Below, piece after piece: positions 19,757-26,496 of a DNA stretch of 28,760 nt; position 1 is the stretch's first letter, and each line of letters starts with the position of its first letter. The notes under the pieces are model-generated. The model did not search any database. It saw only the letters and a program-made list of their open reading frames with translations, and was not told the origin of the DNA. The position numbers and the translations under genes were made by a program. The DNA lies in the IMG/VR virus record IMGVR_UViG_3300028388_002517, positions 1-28,760 of that record. The stretch is one strand, 5' to 3'. Origin of the DNA: a virus.

Positions 19757-20113
19757 TTACGCCTGCGGAATGTCCACTTCGATAGCGTCGAAGATCAGTC
19801 TGTAATTAGCCGTCAACTTGTATTCTTTCTCTGCGGTATCGGCAGGCAATACCGAGTCAGTTTCGAGCAGCGATGGGCCGAAAATACACTTGCACCATAA
19901 AACGCCAGTGATCGCGGAGACCGCTGTTTCAAGCTGGGCAATCTGCGCGTCGCTCAGGTCGATACCGGAACCCACGGCAAGAGTGGTGATATAGTTTCCA
20001 TCTTGACCATCAGGAACCTGAAAAATCCGATTGGCTCGGGTGTAAACGTCCTGTGACTGATTGATAAGCAGGTTGTCGTATGGCTTGCGTTGAACAGTTG
20101 GGTAAGACGACAT
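19757..20113 (-). CDS. Hypothetical structural-region protein
   Basis: A 118-residue protein. It starts SSYPTVQRKPYDNLLINQSQDVY and has a helical segment DLSDAQIAQLETAVSAITGV followed by a FGPSLLETDSVLP region and C-terminal strands (YRLIFDAIEVDIPQ). No family recognised. It lies between a signal-peptide protein and the beta-rich surface protein. It may be an adaptor or assembly factor, but nothing specific supports that. Confidence 0.6.
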   Translation of the reverse strand: MSSYPTVQRKPYDNLLINQSQDVYTRANRIFQVPDGQDGNYITTLAVGSGIDLSDAQIAQLETAVSAITGVLWCKCIFGPSLLETDSVLPADTAEKEYKLTANYRLIFDAIEVDIPQA

Positions 20114-20123
20114 GATTTATATC

Positions 20124-20459
20124 CTATTGCGCTTGATGTCTGAGTTGCCCTGGCGCGTCTTCTGGCGGCCCGGACGTATATGGAAAGCTAAGGGCATTCG
20201 ACGGCCCTGATTCTCCCAGCGAGTTGTAAGCCACCACCACGCAAGTCGTTCGCCCATTGCCAAGCTCGGCATTTGCGAGCAGTACCTCAATCGCAGACCC
20301 TTGCCACACCTGCTGCTGGTCACAGTACAGGCGGAAGCCGTCGATTAGCTCCATTGACTCTTCTGGATAATCCCAGGTCAGCGAGCGGTCAGGCGTGATC
20401 ACCTCTGCGTGTGCAGTGCCGACAATAAAAACCAAGGCCAAAATGATTTTTTTCATCAA
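20124..20459 (-). CDS. Secreted fibronectin type III-like protein
   Basis: A 111-residue protein. Residues 1-18 (MMKKIILALVFIVGTAHA) are a clear signal peptide with an AHA cleavage site. The mature part is one fibronectin type III-like domain: RSLTWDYPEE, DGFRLYCDQQQ, TTCVVVAYNSLGESGPSN, ending NALSF, with two Cys that could form a disulfide in the periplasm. Secreted one-domain proteins are uncommon inside head genes; it may be exported to the host envelope rather than packaged. Start overlaps the stop of the previous gene by 4 nt. Confidence 0.68.
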   Translation of the reverse strand: MMKKIILALVFIVGTAHAEVITPDRSLTWDYPEESMELIDGFRLYCDQQQVWQGSAIEVLLANAELGNGRTTCVVVAYNSLGESGPSNALSFPYTSGPPEDAPGQLRHQAQ

Positions 20460-20914
20460 TCAAACCTCAGTTCATATTGCAGGCCGTAACTGTGGCCGTT
20501 CGGGTTCATGTTCAAATGCGGAACGATTCGCCCTTTCTCACCGCGTGAGAATTCCAGAAACGACTGCGCAGGATCTTCGTCTTGATCCGCCACGTAAAGA
20601 ATCAGCGCCACCGCTGCGACACCAAGGCCAATCTCAGCCCAATCGCGGTCGTCGTCTGACTTGGCTATCTTGTCGCTATCCACAGTAGTGCCAGTCCCAT
20701 CACCGCCAGCACTGTCGCTCCCGCTATCTCCGGTGTCTCCATCGGGATTCCCCTCGCCGTCGTTGCAGTTGTCGCCCTGGCATACAGGGTCGTCCACGTT
20801 ACACCACGCACAACCAAAACCATCGTTCGCATAAAGCTGAGAGGAAAACCCCAACATCAACGCGACCGACAACATCACCAACAAACTCTGCCATATTTTC
20901 ATATCAATGCTCAT
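20456..20914 (-). CDS. Secreted/membrane Cys-rich protein
   Basis: A 152-residue protein with a signal-like N terminus (WQSLLVMLSVALMLGFSSQLYA, residues about 8-29), then CAWCNVDDPVCQGDNC (Cys knot-like), a long Gly/Ser/Asp-rich linker, and a second hydrophobic helix (WAEIGLGVAAVALILYVA, about 92-109) followed by a C-terminal polar domain. It would be anchored in the inner membrane, with the Cys-rich part in the periplasm. Together with the genes on both sides it forms a small envelope-directed cluster. No family recognised; spanin or superinfection-related roles are possibilities only. Confidence 0.6.
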   Translation of the reverse strand: MSIDMKIWQSLLVMLSVALMLGFSSQLYANDGFGCAWCNVDDPVCQGDNCNDGEGNPDGDTGDSGSDSAGGDGTGTTVDSDKIAKSDDDRDWAEIGLGVAAVALILYVADQDEDPAQSFLEFSRGEKGRIVPHLNMNPNGHSYGLQYELRFD

Positions 20915-21269
20915 TTGTGCGATTCAATCGCTGTTCAAGATTATCAATCCTTGCCTCGTTGCGAACGCATTGGTTCTCTAGCGCGCGAATCCTTACCCAT
21001 CGTTCGAGGGCCGCTTTTCGATGCTCGTCATCCAGAATTTGAGAATGCTCTAAACGCTCGATCCTTTCTGCCAAAACCTTGCCTTGTGTCCCGGTGAATG
21101 GATCGCCACGAACATCAGGGTTAGCCTTAATCAGCGTGATACTTCCACCGGCACCCAATACAGAAGCAACAAAAAGCATTGCGATGCGATTCTCTAGGGC
21201 ATAGTTGAGCCTACCCAAAAACCCACCCAGGCCATTGCTACCGCCAGAAGAATCACGTCCATCAACCAT
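20904..21269 (-). CDS. Holin-like membrane protein with coiled coil
   Basis: A 121-residue protein. Residues about 28-48 (IAMLFVASVLGAGGSITLI) form one transmembrane helix; then KANPDVRGDPFTGTQGKVL, a motif found in small membrane proteins of many phages, and a coiled-coil C terminus (RIERLEHSQILDDEHRKAAL, then RALENQCVRNEARIDNLEQR). The arrangement of one membrane helix plus coiled coil fits holin-like or spanin-like proteins in phage lysis or head-tail clusters. No endolysin gene lies next to it in this window, so a lysis role is tentative. Confidence 0.58.
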   Translation of the reverse strand: MVDGRDSSGGSNGLGGFLGRLNYALENRIAMLFVASVLGAGGSITLIKANPDVRGDPFTGTQGKVLAERIERLEHSQILDDEHRKAALERWVRIRALENQCVRNEARIDNLEQRLNRTNEH

Positions 21270-21300
21270 TCTTTTTTTTTGTTTTCAATCCGCATCAGGA

Positions 21301-21762
21301 TTAGGACGGCGTAATGGTTTGCGTAAAAGCGCCATTCGCGGCATTGGCGTCCACATCAAAATCTGATGCGGTGCTGGAAACGTTCGCGTCACCGCCATCG
21401 TTCAGGTCGTAATAGCCGACGATCAAATCCGTGCCAGCTGGTGAAGCACCGGCTTGCTGGATCAGATAGCAGTAACGCGCGCTGATGGTCACATCATCGC
21501 CGAAATTGATCAGCGAATGATCCAGCTTGAACGTGCGGCTGCCGGTATCTGTCCAGGCCAAGCCTGTCACGGTTTCAGGTGCATAGTCGCCATCAGTACA
21601 AACGTTGGCAGAAATGTCCGCGTAGGTGTCTTCTGTCTCTTTGTTCGGCGTGTGGGCATTGTCGATCAACACCGCCACAATGGTGTCGTCTTCCAAGTTG
21701 ATGTCGCACTTGAGGCACGCCAGGAAACCCGGATCGGTAAAGGTGAAAGCGGAAACGGCCAT
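21301..21762 (-). CDS. Putative minor structural protein
   Basis: A 153-residue protein, acidic and beta-rich, starting AVSAFTFTDPGFLACLKCDI and containing IVAVLIDNAHTPNKETEDTYADIS and GLAWTDTGSRTFKLDHSLINFG. The pattern of an AVLID-type strand followed by T-PN-ETxDTxxDIS and later FG-DVTISAR resembles a family of small phage structural proteins found between capsid and tail genes. No signal peptide. Its start is 4 nt downstream of the stop of the small gene at 21766. Confidence 0.65.
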   Translation of the reverse strand: MAVSAFTFTDPGFLACLKCDINLEDDTIVAVLIDNAHTPNKETEDTYADISANVCTDGDYAPETVTGLAWTDTGSRTFKLDHSLINFGDDVTISARYCYLIQQAGASPAGTDLIVGYYDLNDGGDANVSSTASDFDVDANAANGAFTQTITPS

Positions 21763-21765
21763 TGG

Positions 21766-21924
21766 TTAAACCTCTTTGTGTTCTGGCGGCGCTGGCACGA
21801 CAGCACCAAAATTTATAAACGCATAAAAGTGCGCCTTTTTCAGATCTTTATCAGTGGTCAGGTAGTCGCCCGGTTTTAACGCGCGACCACCCAACCTGCA
21901 GGGTTTAACGATCCGAATACGCAC
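21766..21924 (-). CDS. 52-aa basic protein in the head module
   Basis: A 52-codon ORF beginning with GTG at 21924, 8 nt after the DUF2190 gene stop, and ending 3 nt before the next ATG. The protein RIRIVKPCRLGGRALKPGDY (residues 2-21) then has AHFYAFINFGAVVP. The R-I-x-I-V-K-x-x-R-LGG-x-L-PGD pattern recurs in short proteins next to capsid genes in phages, perhaps a small beta-barrel. Tight spacing on both sides and a plausible sequence support it as a real gene; function unknown. Confidence 0.6.
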   Translation of the reverse strand: MRIRIVKPCRLGGRALKPGDYLTTDKDLKKAHFYAFINFGAVVPAPPEHKEV

Positions 21925-21932
21925 GCTTCGGA

Positions 21933-22319
21933 TTAGGATATGGCACTGGTTCCAGGCATTAGCTGCACTTTGACGGTGGTTTCGCCGTTGCCAGCGTCGG
22001 CAAGCGCAACGCCAAAATCGGCAACGTCACCGGTGGCGCTGGTGGCTTGGTTGTCGTCAACCTCGCCAGCCGACGCATCCCAATCAACAGTTTCCCCAGC
22101 TTTGATCACAGCACCGGAAACCTTTGGGAAGGTGTAACAGCCGCCCACGTCAACGGTAATGGTTTCCCCGGATGCGCTCGCCACCTCGCGCGCAACGCCA
22201 ACAGATACAGCGCCGTTGGTGCCAGCAACGAGGATTTCGTCGATCGCCACAGCGGCAGTGGTCAGATAGTCAACGGTCAAAGGCCCGTTGCCGTCTTTCA
22301 AATAAGTAGCAGTAGCCAT
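21933..22319 (-). CDS. DUF2190-type capsid decoration protein
   Basis: A 128-residue protein with the DUF2190 pattern: NGPLTVDYLTTAAVAIDEIL, VGVAREVASASGETITVDVGG, a GAVIKAGETVDWDAS block, and the end FGVALADAGNGETTVKVQL. Proteins of this type follow the major capsid gene and are thought to be capsid decoration or fibre-like proteins. A good ribosome binding site (GAGGGGT) lies 6 nt before the ATG. It lies downstream of a stable hairpin that separates it from the capsid gene. Confidence 0.82.
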   Translation of the reverse strand: MATATYLKDGNGPLTVDYLTTAAVAIDEILVAGTNGAVSVGVAREVASASGETITVDVGGCYTFPKVSGAVIKAGETVDWDASAGEVDDNQATSATGDVADFGVALADAGNGETTVKVQLMPGTSAIS

Positions 22320-22346
22320 TTTTTACCCCTCTAAAATTTAGGTATC

Positions 22347-22364
22347 GCCGGGCTTATGCCCGGC
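22347..22364 (-). promoter_or_regulatory. Stem-loop between capsid and decoration genes
   Basis: A perfect 7-bp stem GCCGGGC / GCCCGGC with a 4-nt loop in the 60-bp gap after the capsid gene. There is no T run on the minus strand, so it is not a full rho-independent terminator. It may stabilise the 3' end of capsid mRNA or reduce read-through. Confidence 0.55.
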
Positions 22365-22379
22365 TTTCAGTGGTTTTGA

Positions 22380-24371
22380 TTAGGCGCCGTCGTTGTAGTA
22401 CAGGCCTCGGAAGTCGGCAGCCGCTGCGGCGGCATCGATGCGAACCTTGTACTCGATGCCGTCAACGTCCCAGCCATCCTTAGATTCCATAGACGGCGTT
22501 TGCTGACCGTTAAGGAAGCCGACAACAACAGTGTTGCGTGCTGCCGCCAGGAACCATCCTGCCGCGTTGAACGTGTCCAAACGATGGTCTGAAACCGCAG
22601 TCACAGTGCCCTGTATCGTGTTCGGGGTCAGCGTGCCAGCGGTTCCGGCAGGGTCATACTGAGCGGCCACCAAGGTGTTCGCGGTGCTGCGCAACGCCTC
22701 CGGGACGATCAGGTATTGCGGGCGAATGCCAAGAGTCACGCCCTGCGGGTCGGTCTGCAAAGCCATCGCAGTGCGCCCAGCCTCTACAGTGGCCACGCTA
22801 GGCGCTGCGCCGCTGGTCACGTAGTTGCTATGAGCGGAAGCAAACAGCTCTACGCCGTCCTGCGTCATCGTTGCGGTTGTGCCGTTGGTCAGGATGGCAT
22901 AGGCCAAATCGCCAACCTTGCGCGCGGCCGATGCGCCCATTGCGCGCGGGATGTCACCGAGTGCGGAAAGGTCATCATTTGCCAGCGCCTGACGGGTAAT
23001 AGCAAAAAGTTTGCCGTAGGTGGCCAGCTGGATGGTTTCCTTGATGTCAGACACGTCTCCATGCTCGTACTGCTGCGCTTCGCGCACTTCGTCAAGGTCA
23101 GAAAAAAGTGACAGGTTCAACAGGCTGGCGGTTTTGAAGTCTGGAATCGATCTGGTTTGGCACCACATCGACCAACTTTCGTCAGCTTGCATGAATCCAT
23201 CATTCATCGACTTGTTAGCCACGTTTTCCAGAACGCTGGCAAAGTGTCCGGTGGTGCCTGACATGCCAGAACGCTTCAGCGCCTGGCCTATGATGTTTTC
23301 GCGGTTGCCGTTAGCGGCTACGCCTTGAATGCGGAGATATTCCCGCGCCATTTCAGTCGGAGACATGCTGATGAGCTCGCCGCCTTGCGCTTCTTGCAGT
23401 TGCTTGTCGTCAACCACTGCGCCGCTGCGAATGGTCAGCGCCAGCTCTGCGCCACGCTGAAACTTGTCTAGCGCATCCTCACCGGCAGTAGCGGCCCCGG
23501 AAAAGCCGGGGGCGCGTTTGCGTTCGAAGCCAGGCACGGATTGGAATGCTGAACCTTCGCTTTGGCGTGCGGAAACATCAACAGAAACGTAACCATCAGC
23601 GATCGCATCAAGAATTGCCTGCTTTGCTTGATCAACGGAAATCTCGGGCGAATCTTCGCAGGCGCGTTGCAGGTCGCCAAACGCATCGCCATAACGTTCA
23701 ACGTAGCGAGAAAACAAGTCGCGAATTTCGCTTCGGCGCTGCGCCTCCGCACGTGCGCCTTCTTTGCGCTCGCGCTCTTTCTGCACAGAAAACAGCTTCA
23801 GTTCGCTGCGTACTTCTGGTTTTTGCTGCTCGGTGTCAGTATCAACGGCAGCCGGTTTATTGTCGTCCGACATGGTTTTGCCCTCTTGAGGTTTGCTGCG
23901 ATTAATGCCGACTCTGGCGTCCGCAGGTACTGTTACGACACTCGCTTCTAGCGGTGTCCATCGAATAACGGAGATTTCCCCGTTGTCATTTTCTTCGTAC
24001 TCGTCGATCGAATAGCCGATAGACATGTCCCGAAGGAATCCGTCGCGCACGTCTTGCCAGATTTCGGCAGCGCGCTTGTTTTTACTGAAACGTAAATCGC
24101 CGCGCATCACGCGGTCCTGATCAAGCCGCACGTTTTCCACTCGGCCGATCGGCGCTTCATGGTCGTGCGACCACAACAGCGGCAACCCATCAATGGCGCG
24201 CTTCATATCGATTGCTTCAGACTCATGCACCAGAATCTCGGTGCCGAAAAAGCGCTCAACCGGCGTTTCGCTTGATAGCGCTGCAGTCAGCGTGCGCGTA
24301 TCTTCGTTAGCGCGTGTGGCGTCAATGGTAAAAGTGCGCTCGATTGCGCCTTGTGGAATCTCACGCTTCAT
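22380..24371 (-). CDS. Prohead protease / major capsid protein fusion
   Basis: A 663-residue fusion. Residues 1-155 are a prohead serine protease (HK97 U35/S78 type): FGTEILVHESEAIDM, LLWSHDHEAPIGRVE with the catalytic His at about 69, and FLRDMSIGYSI with Ser at about 117. A charged helical part (about 185-285) resembles a delta or scaffold domain. The rest (about 300-663) is an HK97-fold capsid protein, with LNLSLFSDLDEV, PQYLIVPEALRSTANTLVAAQYD and the WDVDGIEYKVRIDAAAAAADFRGL tail. The protease is expected to cut itself off during prohead maturation. Protease-capsid fusions are known in some phages. Its start overlaps the portal stop by 11 nt. Confidence 0.88.
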   Translation of the reverse strand: MKREIPQGAIERTFTIDATRANEDTRTLTAALSSETPVERFFGTEILVHESEAIDMKRAIDGLPLLWSHDHEAPIGRVENVRLDQDRVMRGDLRFSKNKRAAEIWQDVRDGFLRDMSIGYSIDEYEENDNGEISVIRWTPLEASVVTVPADARVGINRSKPQEGKTMSDDNKPAAVDTDTEQQKPEVRSELKLFSVQKERERKEGARAEAQRRSEIRDLFSRYVERYGDAFGDLQRACEDSPEISVDQAKQAILDAIADGYVSVDVSARQSEGSAFQSVPGFERKRAPGFSGAATAGEDALDKFQRGAELALTIRSGAVVDDKQLQEAQGGELISMSPTEMAREYLRIQGVAANGNRENIIGQALKRSGMSGTTGHFASVLENVANKSMNDGFMQADESWSMWCQTRSIPDFKTASLLNLSLFSDLDEVREAQQYEHGDVSDIKETIQLATYGKLFAITRQALANDDLSALGDIPRAMGASAARKVGDLAYAILTNGTTATMTQDGVELFASAHSNYVTSGAAPSVATVEAGRTAMALQTDPQGVTLGIRPQYLIVPEALRSTANTLVAAQYDPAGTAGTLTPNTIQGTVTAVSDHRLDTFNAAGWFLAAARNTVVVGFLNGQQTPSMESKDGWDVDGIEYKVRIDAAAAAADFRGLYYNDGA

Positions 24372-25797
24372 CGTCTTGCTTTTCCTCGTTTACTGGTTGC
24401 GCCTGTGTTTCCTGCACCCGCATAACATCAGCGGCCAGTTGCTGATCAACTATGTCAGGGTCATACCCGCGCTCGCGAATCACCTGGTGGCGTGATTTAA
24501 ATCCGGCTTGCACTGCCACCTGGTCAGCTTCGATTTCCTTTTTCGGATCAATCCAAGGCATGCCAGGTGCGCGATAGTCTGCGCGGTTCAAGGTTTCGGG
24601 TTTTGCACTGCGCGGCAGCGTCAGCTGATTTGACTGCACAGCCCAAAACAAAAAACGCTCGTAAATCGGTCGCAGAAAGTTGCTTACAAACTGATCACGC
24701 ATACGGGCATAGCCTGGCGCGCTCTCCACCATTTCCTGGCGCTGTGCCGAATAAGTGCCGTTATAGTTTTTGGTCAGGCTTGAGGCATTCACCCCAATAC
24801 CGCCAGCAATGCGGCGGTGCTGGTCTGCCAAAAATTCGATGAGGTTGGTGTTAGGGCGATCTAGGCCAATGCCTTTTATGTCTTCACCTGGCAACAGGTT
24901 GTCGAAGATCACACCCGGACCCATTTCAAAATAACGGTTGGCGTAGCGGTCTGAAATATCGCCGGATTCGTTCAAGAAGCTGTTTGTATCACCCCCCAAT
25001 AGATCAGGGTTTCGGATGATCGCAGCCGTAAAAGCCGCTCCCACGCGCGCTGCGATGCGCTCTGATTCTTCCATGTCTCGCACGTCATCAAGGCGGTTTA
25101 TAACGCCATGCAAAATTGACACGCCGCGCGTCTGATTCAGGCGCCTGCTGAATTTCAAATGCTCGACACGCTCAGCCGGAACCCTGCGGGTTTGCAGTTG
25201 GCTCGCGTAATGCGAATAAATCGGGTCAGCTATTTCTTCAAGAAAATGATAGGCAGTTGGGATTGCGTCCGCGTCTTTTTCAACACCATGCACAATGCGT
25301 GGATTGTTGCTGTTTTTTTCAAACGGAAGCCAGTCAGGCTCCAATGCGCGAACGCAATATTTCACGGCGCGGCGGTTGTTCGGCTTAACCGGCCCCTCGA
25401 CATGCTCCGCAAACACCTCGCCATCGCGCAGCCAGGTGCGGCAGGCCAGCCGCTGTAATTCTTCCAGAGACATTTCCCCGGTCACGTCTGGTCTGCGCTT
25501 CCAGTCGTTCCAAAGATCCCGGATTCTCTCATTGACACGATCGATTGGGTTTCCTTTTCGATCTGAAACTTGCGGCTCTATCTGTATGCCTGTTCCGACG
25601 ATGTTGTTTACTAGAATATCCAGCGCGCCGATGGTCAGGTCGTTATTCTCGTCCAGCCATCTGGCATAGTCGCGCAAACGGCTGCCTGCACGATTAACAG
25701 AATGATCTGCCGGCCCGGAAGTGTTTGGCACCTTGTGAAAGTCTGACGATTGCGCCGCTTCGTATAAACGGGCAACCTTATGCGCGGACGGTTTCAC
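24361..25797 (-). CDS. Portal protein, lambda gpB family
   Basis: A 478-residue portal, the dodecameric ring through which DNA enters the head. Family landmarks: N-terminal RLRDYARWLDENNDLTIGAL and VNNIVGTGIQIEPQV, CRTWLRDGEVFAEHV, RALEPDWLPF, VEHLKFSRRLNQTRGVSIL, SLTKNYNGTYSAQRQEMVES and the C-terminal GMPWIDPKKEIEADQVAVQAGFKSR. The length is close to that of other gpB-type portals; unlike lambda, no S49 protease gene follows, the protease being fused to the capsid gene. The start is GTG at 25797 with AAAGAGG upstream, overlapping the preceding gene. Confidence 0.92.
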   Translation of the reverse strand: MKPSAHKVARLYEAAQSSDFHKVPNTSGPADHSVNRAGSRLRDYARWLDENNDLTIGALDILVNNIVGTGIQIEPQVSDRKGNPIDRVNERIRDLWNDWKRRPDVTGEMSLEELQRLACRTWLRDGEVFAEHVEGPVKPNNRRAVKYCVRALEPDWLPFEKNSNNPRIVHGVEKDADAIPTAYHFLEEIADPIYSHYASQLQTRRVPAERVEHLKFSRRLNQTRGVSILHGVINRLDDVRDMEESERIAARVGAAFTAAIIRNPDLLGGDTNSFLNESGDISDRYANRYFEMGPGVIFDNLLPGEDIKGIGLDRPNTNLIEFLADQHRRIAGGIGVNASSLTKNYNGTYSAQRQEMVESAPGYARMRDQFVSNFLRPIYERFLFWAVQSNQLTLPRSAKPETLNRADYRAPGMPWIDPKKEIEADQVAVQAGFKSRHQVIRERGYDPDIVDQQLAADVMRVQETQAQPVNEEKQDDEA

Positions 25798-25960
25798 GTG
25801 GAACCTCTTTGGTGGCTTTCCTGTTTCTTGCTTTTAACGCACTGAGCACGGCTTTGTATTCATCAACGTCGAGAATCACATAGGGACGAGTGAAGGCGCC
25901 ATGCTCACCAAGGATTGTTTTTTCTTCAAGCGCCTTGATCAGCGATCTTTCTACCGCCAT
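25778..25960 (-). CDS. Small hypothetical protein before the portal
   Basis: A 60-residue protein with a helical N-terminal part (ERSLIKALEEKTILGEHGAF) and FTRPYVILDVDEYKAVLSALK, then a basic tail (ARNRKATKEVPRETVRA). It overlaps the gpW-like gene upstream by 10 nt and the portal gene downstream by 20 nt, so it is probably translated. No family recognised. Confidence 0.58.
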   Translation of the reverse strand: MAVERSLIKALEEKTILGEHGAFTRPYVILDVDEYKAVLSALKARNRKATKEVPRETVRA

Positions 25961-26169
25961 CGTGGTCTGCTCGTGTTCGGATTTACGCCTGCGTTCCTGC
26001 GCTGATAGGCAAGGATGTCGCGGTTTAATTTGCTGAGTGCCGCCGTCGCCTGTGCGGTGGTTTCATAGGTGATGGTTCTGTCGCCAAGCTGGATGCTTAC
26101 GACACCTGCGCCAGACAGCAAAGACGCTTCTAATTCGTCGCGGAGTGATAAGGCGGCGGCTATGTCCAT
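25951..26169 (-). CDS. gpW-like head-tail joining protein
   Basis: A 72-residue protein like lambda gpW: helix (LSLRDELEASLLSG), strands GVVSIQLGDRTITYETT, second helix (AALSKLNRDILAYQRRN) and a short flexible tail. gpW stabilises packaged DNA in the head and forms part of the head-tail connector. It lies between terminase and portal, the lambda order apart from the inserted Mor-like and small genes. Assigned by pattern, length and position. Confidence 0.8.
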   Translation of the reverse strand: MDIAAALSLRDELEASLLSGAGVVSIQLGDRTITYETTAQATAALSKLNRDILAYQRRNAGVNPNTSRPRWR

Positions 26170-26190
26170 GCCGCAAGATTGGCAAGATTT

Positions 26191-26218
26191 ATTATGACAA
26201 ACTAGGTAAAATTGTCAC
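26191..26218 (-). promoter_or_regulatory. Dyad and promoter-like sequence downstream of Mor-like gene
   Basis: A dyad TGACAA-N11-TTGTCA (26195-26217) coincides with a sigma70-like promoter on the minus strand: GTGACA (26218-26213), 16-nt spacer, CATAAT (26196-26191), five of six matches in each box. It lies at the end of the Mor-like gene and before gpW. It could be the target of the Mor-like protein or an internal late promoter. Confidence 0.45.
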
Positions 26219-26496
26219 TTTTTGCAGATACGCCGAACCGTTCGCTCAGACAAGCAAAACGCTTGCGCGATGCTCCGATAATTTCGGCCTGTGAATTGCC
26301 GTTTTATGCAATCGTCGCGCTGTGTTCGTGAAAACCAAGGCTGATGCTTTGGCAAATACAGTCTTTGTCCACCAATTTCTTTGCTGACTGCTGCGATCGT
26401 TTCCATTGCAACGGCGGCTGCACTCTCAGAATCAACGCCATTGGCTGATAACTGCCGATGCAATGTATCAATCAGTGTTTTGTAAACGTCATTCAT
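26215..26496 (-). CDS. Mor/C-family transcription regulator
   Basis: A 93-residue protein of the Mu Mor/C activator type: an N-terminal helical dimerisation region, the strand motif GGQRLYLPK (42-50) that forms the inter-domain linker strand in Mor, then RTQRDDCIKRQFTGRNYRSI and a helix-turn-helix (SIAQAFCLSERTVRRICK). Mor proteins activate middle or late promoters by binding as dimers near position -35. The ATG at 26496 overlaps the terminase stop (ATGA). A longer upstream reading in this frame is only a shadow of the terminase gene. Its presence inside the packaging module, not in a regulatory region, suggests self-timed control of the genes downstream. Confidence 0.82.
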   Translation of the reverse strand: MNDVYKTLIDTLHRQLSANGVDSESAAAVAMETIAAVSKEIGGQRLYLPKHQPWFSRTQRDDCIKRQFTGRNYRSIAQAFCLSERTVRRICKK

